Below, piece after piece: positions 59,860-64,000 of a DNA stretch of 64,000 bases. Positions within the stretch are counted from its first letter, which is position 1, and every line of letters begins with the position of its first letter. The DNA comes from Thalassobaculum litoreum DSM 18839 (GTDB lineage: Bacteria; Pseudomonadota; Alphaproteobacteria; Thalassobaculales; Thalassobaculaceae): the NCBI RefSeq assembly GCF_900102465.1, contig NZ_FNBW01000008.1:124001-188000 (forward strand). The letters are read 5' to 3'. The position numbers and the translations under genes were made by a program. Below the pieces are notes generated by a model. The model made no database searches. It had not been told where the DNA came from and saw only the letters and a list, made by a program, of their open reading frames with translations.

Positions 59860-60858
59860 ATGGCGGTAGTCCGAAGCAAAAGAAGGCCGGCTTCCCAGGC
59901 CGGATGGTCGGGCGGCGAGCGTGCCGGACTGGTGCTGACCTGGGATGGGGTCGACATGCGCCGCTGGATGGATCTGCACAGTGCGGTGCCGATGGCGCCG
60001 CTGGAGCAGGCCTGGATGTATGGCGACGCGATCGCCGCCGGCTCGCCCTACCGGCCGACCCGGGGCGTGGTGACGCGGGACGGCAAACCGGTGGCCATCG
60101 TCCAGGCGCTCGAATGGTCCTTCGTCCGGGCGGCCCGGCTGGCCAAGGTGGTGCGCGGGCCGCTGTTCCTGAAGGATGTGACCGAAGAGGAATGCGTGGC
60201 GGTCCACCGGCTGATCGCCGACCGCTGGCCGATGCCGAGGCTGAACTGGCTGTTCTTCACGCCGGAGATGATCGATGGGGATTTCTCCCGATCGGTCATG
60301 CGCAGCCTGAACCTGAAACAGACCGTCACCGGCTATTCCACGGCCTGGATCGATCTGACGGTGGGGGCCGACCGCCTGCGGGCCGGCCTGAACCAGAAAT
60401 GGCGCAACCAGCTTCTCGCGGCGGAGGGCGAGAAGCTGCGGATCCGCGACGCCCATTCCGGTCAGGCGTTGAACTGGCTGCTTGCCCGCTACGATGCGGA
60501 GCGCAGGCGCAGGCGGTTCCGTGCGGCGAGCGGCGCCTTCGCCGCCGCCCTGGCGATCTGCGCGCCCCGCCCGCGCGACGTGCTGCTGCTCCAGGCCGAG
60601 CGCGGGTCCGAGCCGCTCGCTGGCGTGCTGTTCCTGCGCCACGGGTTCTCCGCCACCTATCAGGTCGCCTACACCAGCGAGGCCGGGCGTGCGGCCAACG
60701 CCAACCGTCTCCTGCTGTGGGAGGGCATGCGCCGGTTGGCCGCCGACGGGGTGCGCTGGCTCGACCTGGGCGGCGTCGACGCCGCCATGGAGGGCGTGAG
60801 CCGCTTCAAGCTCGGGACCGGGGCCGCGCCGGTCACGCTGGCGGGGACCTGGATGTAA
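59860..60858 (+). CDS. FemAB/GNAT-like aminoacyl- or acyltransferase
   Basis: This 332-residue protein resembles the FemAB-type half of the GNAT superfamily: LEQAWMYGDAIAAGSPYRPTRGVV, the central WIDLTVGADRLRAGLNQKWRNQL, and the C-terminal AGVLFLRHGFSATYQVAYTSEAGRAANANRLLLWEGMRRLAADGVRWLDLGGVD, with the conserved W...N/G..D pattern. It may add an amino acid or acyl group to an amine in a cell-wall or exopolysaccharide precursor. This is a fold-level guess. The ATG at 59860 follows GGAGACGGAAC. Confidence 0.7.
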   Translation: MAVVRSKRRPASQAGWSGGERAGLVLTWDGVDMRRWMDLHSAVPMAPLEQAWMYGDAIAAGSPYRPTRGVVTRDGKPVAIVQALEWSFVRAARLAKVVRGPLFLKDVTEEECVAVHRLIADRWPMPRLNWLFFTPEMIDGDFSRSVMRSLNLKQTVTGYSTAWIDLTVGADRLRAGLNQKWRNQLLAAEGEKLRIRDAHSGQALNWLLARYDAERRRRRFRAASGAFAAALAICAPRPRDVLLLQAERGSEPLAGVLFLRHGFSATYQVAYTSEAGRAANANRLLLWEGMRRLAADGVRWLDLGGVDAAMEGVSRFKLGTGAAPVTLAGTWM

Positions 60859-60912
60859 GGGGTCCCGCAGAACCGGCTGTGTCACTGGTGTCAGTCGCGT
60901 CTGCGAAGGCTT

Positions 60913-60937
60913 GGAACTTCGCTTTTCTGGAATTGTT
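60913..60937 (+). promoter_or_regulatory. EcfG-like stress promoter upstream of katE
   Basis: GGAAC at 60913-60917 is followed after 16 bases by TGTT (60934-60937), close to the general stress sigma EcfG pattern GGAAC-N16/17-CGTT of alphaproteobacteria. It lies about 71 bases upstream of the catalase ATG. The first base of the -10 differs from the most common C. Confidence 0.5.
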
Positions 60938-61008
60938 CAAAGGTAGGGCGCGCCATCCGGATCGCGCTCTCATCCGCGACCGATTCCAGAAACCGCGAGG
61001 GTATCCCC

Positions 61009-63117
<2,109 letters not shown>

Positions 63118-63165
63118 GGACCCCGTAGCCTGCGATCTGACGGCCGGCTCCCTCCCGGCTCCCTC

Positions 63166-63202
63166 AAGCCGGCGGTGTCGCGGACATCGCCGGCTTTTTT
63201 TT
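63166..63202 (+). terminator. Rho-independent terminator of katE
   Basis: AAGCCGGCG and CGCCGGCTT form a nine-base stem with an inner partly paired loop (GTGTC...GACAT), followed by eight T residues. It lies 49 bases past the katE stop. Confidence 0.95.
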
Positions 63203-63240
63203 GCCGAGTCGGCCGTGCTGTGAATTTCAGTGATTTACAA

Positions 63241-63260
63241 CATACCGACTAGTTGGTATG
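63241..63260. promoter_or_regulatory. TetR operator palindrome
   Basis: CATACC and GGTATG arms surround GACTAGTT, a 20-base nearly perfect dyad that extends to ACATACC...GGTATGT. It lies just upstream of the TetR-family gene at 63287 and probably overlaps its -10 region, so autoregulation is likely. Confidence 0.8.
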
Positions 63261-63286
63261 TATTTTCTTCGACGAAGGAGAGTCCG

Positions 63287-63922
63287 ATGCCGCGCCCCCC
63301 TGCCGGAACGCCGAATGCCCGTGACAAGCTGCTGGATGCCGCCCTGTCGGTGATCCGGGCCAAGGGATATTCGGCGACCAGCGTCGACGATCTCTGTGCG
63401 GCGGCCGGCGTGACCAAGGGGGCCTTCTTCCATCACTTCAGGAGCAAGGAGGCCCTGGCGGTGGTGGCGGCGGATCACTGGTCGGAGACGACCGGGGGTC
63501 TGTTCGCCTCGGCCGCCTACCACCGGCAGACCGACCCGCTGGATCGCGTACTCGGTTACGTCGATTTCCGCCGTTCGCTGATCGCCGGCGAGGTCTGCGA
63601 GTTCACCTGCCTGGTGGGTACCATGGTGCAGGAGGCCTACGACGCCCATCCGGACATCGCCGCCGCCTGCGGGCGCAGTATCTTCGGCCACGCCCGGACT
63701 CTGGAGGCGGACATCGCGGAAGCGATGGAGCGTCGGGGTATGGCCGGCGGCGGCTGGACCGCGGCCGGCCTCGCCCGTCACACCCAGGCAGTGCTTCAGG
63801 GCGCCTTCATTCTGGCCAAGGCCGGTGGCGGGCCCGACGCCGCGGTCGAGCAGATCGACCATCTCAAACGCTACATCACGCTTCTGTTCGAAGCCCGCCC
63901 CGGGGAGGGACTGCCGTCATGA
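63287..63922 (+). CDS. TetR/AcrR family regulator
   Basis: This 211-residue repressor has the N-terminal HTH (ALSVIRAKGYSATSVDDLCAAAGVTKGAFFHHFRSKEALAVV) and a helical ligand/dimer domain with TCLVGTMVQEAYDAHPD. The ATG at 63287 has AAGGAGAG eight bases upstream; an earlier frame start would lie inside the operator. The stop overlaps the next ATG by four bases (ATGA), so it is co-translated with the SRPBCC gene. The inducer is unknown. Confidence 0.92.
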   Translation: MPRPPAGTPNARDKLLDAALSVIRAKGYSATSVDDLCAAAGVTKGAFFHHFRSKEALAVVAADHWSETTGGLFASAAYHRQTDPLDRVLGYVDFRRSLIAGEVCEFTCLVGTMVQEAYDAHPDIAAACGRSIFGHARTLEADIAEAMERRGMAGGGWTAAGLARHTQAVLQGAFILAKAGGGPDAAVEQIDHLKRYITLLFEARPGEGLPS

Positions 63923-64000
63923 TCACGCCGATCGAAAGACCCGACGACCGCACGCTCGTCCTGGAGCGGGTGCTCGATGCGCCGCGCACCGCCGTGTGGC
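63919..64000 (+). CDS. SRPBCC (AHSA1-like) protein, N-terminal start (partial)
   Basis: The window ends 27 codons into this gene. The visible start, ITPIERPDDRTLVLERVLDAP followed by RTAVW, is characteristic of activator-of-Hsp90 homologue/SRPBCC proteins (the LVLERVLDAPR strand and the aromatic helix). The ATG overlaps the TetR stop, which is a common TetR-SRPBCC arrangement. The rest lies beyond the right edge. Confidence 0.8.
   Translation, partial: MITPIERPDDRTLVLERVLDAPRTAVW

Overview
The window is high-GC, gene-dense chromosomal DNA from an alphaproteobacterium, most likely a Rhodospirillales-type free-living aerobe. Supporting signs are a complete ccoNOQP-GHIS cbb3 oxidase locus with an FNR box, a three-gene (alpha1/alpha2/beta) proton-translocating transhydrogenase, PAS_5-type PAS proteins, a CtrA-like TTAA-N7-TTAAC site and an EcfG-like promoter upstream of a catalase. 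The species cannot be named from the sequence alone. I see no insertion sequence, integrase, prophage, CRISPR array or rRNA; the only RNA gene is one tRNA-Arg(CCT).

Layout. 1-3739: end of an MFS transporter, then three glycosyltransferases (GT4, GT2, GT39/ArnT-like), probably an envelope-glycan unit. 3825-10954: a family III CoA-transferase resembling 2-methylfumaryl-CoA isomerase, a DmpA-type peptidase, a zinc-ribbon metallopeptidase, a tiny zinc-ribbon protein, an acetolactate-synthase-like ThDP enzyme and an unknown protein. 11080-13644: a reverse transsulfuration pair (cystathionine beta-synthase and gamma-lyase). 13645-17268: a palindromic repeat cluster, a large chemoreceptor and a divergent periplasmic TPR protein. 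17282-21476: an M48 protease with DUF898 membrane partner, then a dihydroorotase-like enzyme with an altered metal motif and a GFA-domain protein.

21484-30885 is the core respiratory locus. The cbb3 oxidase (ccoNOQP) and its assembly genes (ccoGHIS) read leftward from a perfect FNR box. A hemerythrin-like gene reads rightward from the same box and converges on a gene for an FNR-type [4Fe-4S] regulator. This looks like a compact oxygen-sensing and microaerobic respiration module. 31185-38811 holds an amidase, the pnt operon (whose alpha1 subunit has an unusual repeat-rich tail), a lipoprotein, an RlmI-like methyltransferase and a GST.

38860-46864: two tandem PAS_5 paralogues with a CtrA-like box, a DUF1206 membrane protein, tRNA-Arg, a CBS-domain protein, a MalY-like C-S lyase, a second GST, a membrane-anchored HNH nuclease paired with an AEC transporter, and a DUF547 protein. 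46990-53329: a solitary fliG, a DksA/TraR-like protein, a Rieske oxygenase, a membrane adenylate/guanylate cyclase overlapping an MFS gene, a DUF1330 protein and a sulfotransferase. 53274-64000: a soluble PAS histidine kinase with a striking upstream palindrome, a Tat-exported metallo-beta-lactamase-fold hydrolase, a DUF302 protein, a TauE/SafE permease, an LtnD-like dehydrogenase, a FemAB-like transferase, a large-subunit catalase under a probable EcfG promoter, and a TetR regulator with its operator followed by the start of an SRPBCC gene.

No clearly new multi-gene system stands out. The best leads are the FNR-hemerythrin-cbb3 arrangement, the PAS_5 pair, the palindrome upstream of the kinase and the dihydroorotase-like enzyme lacking the first metal histidine.
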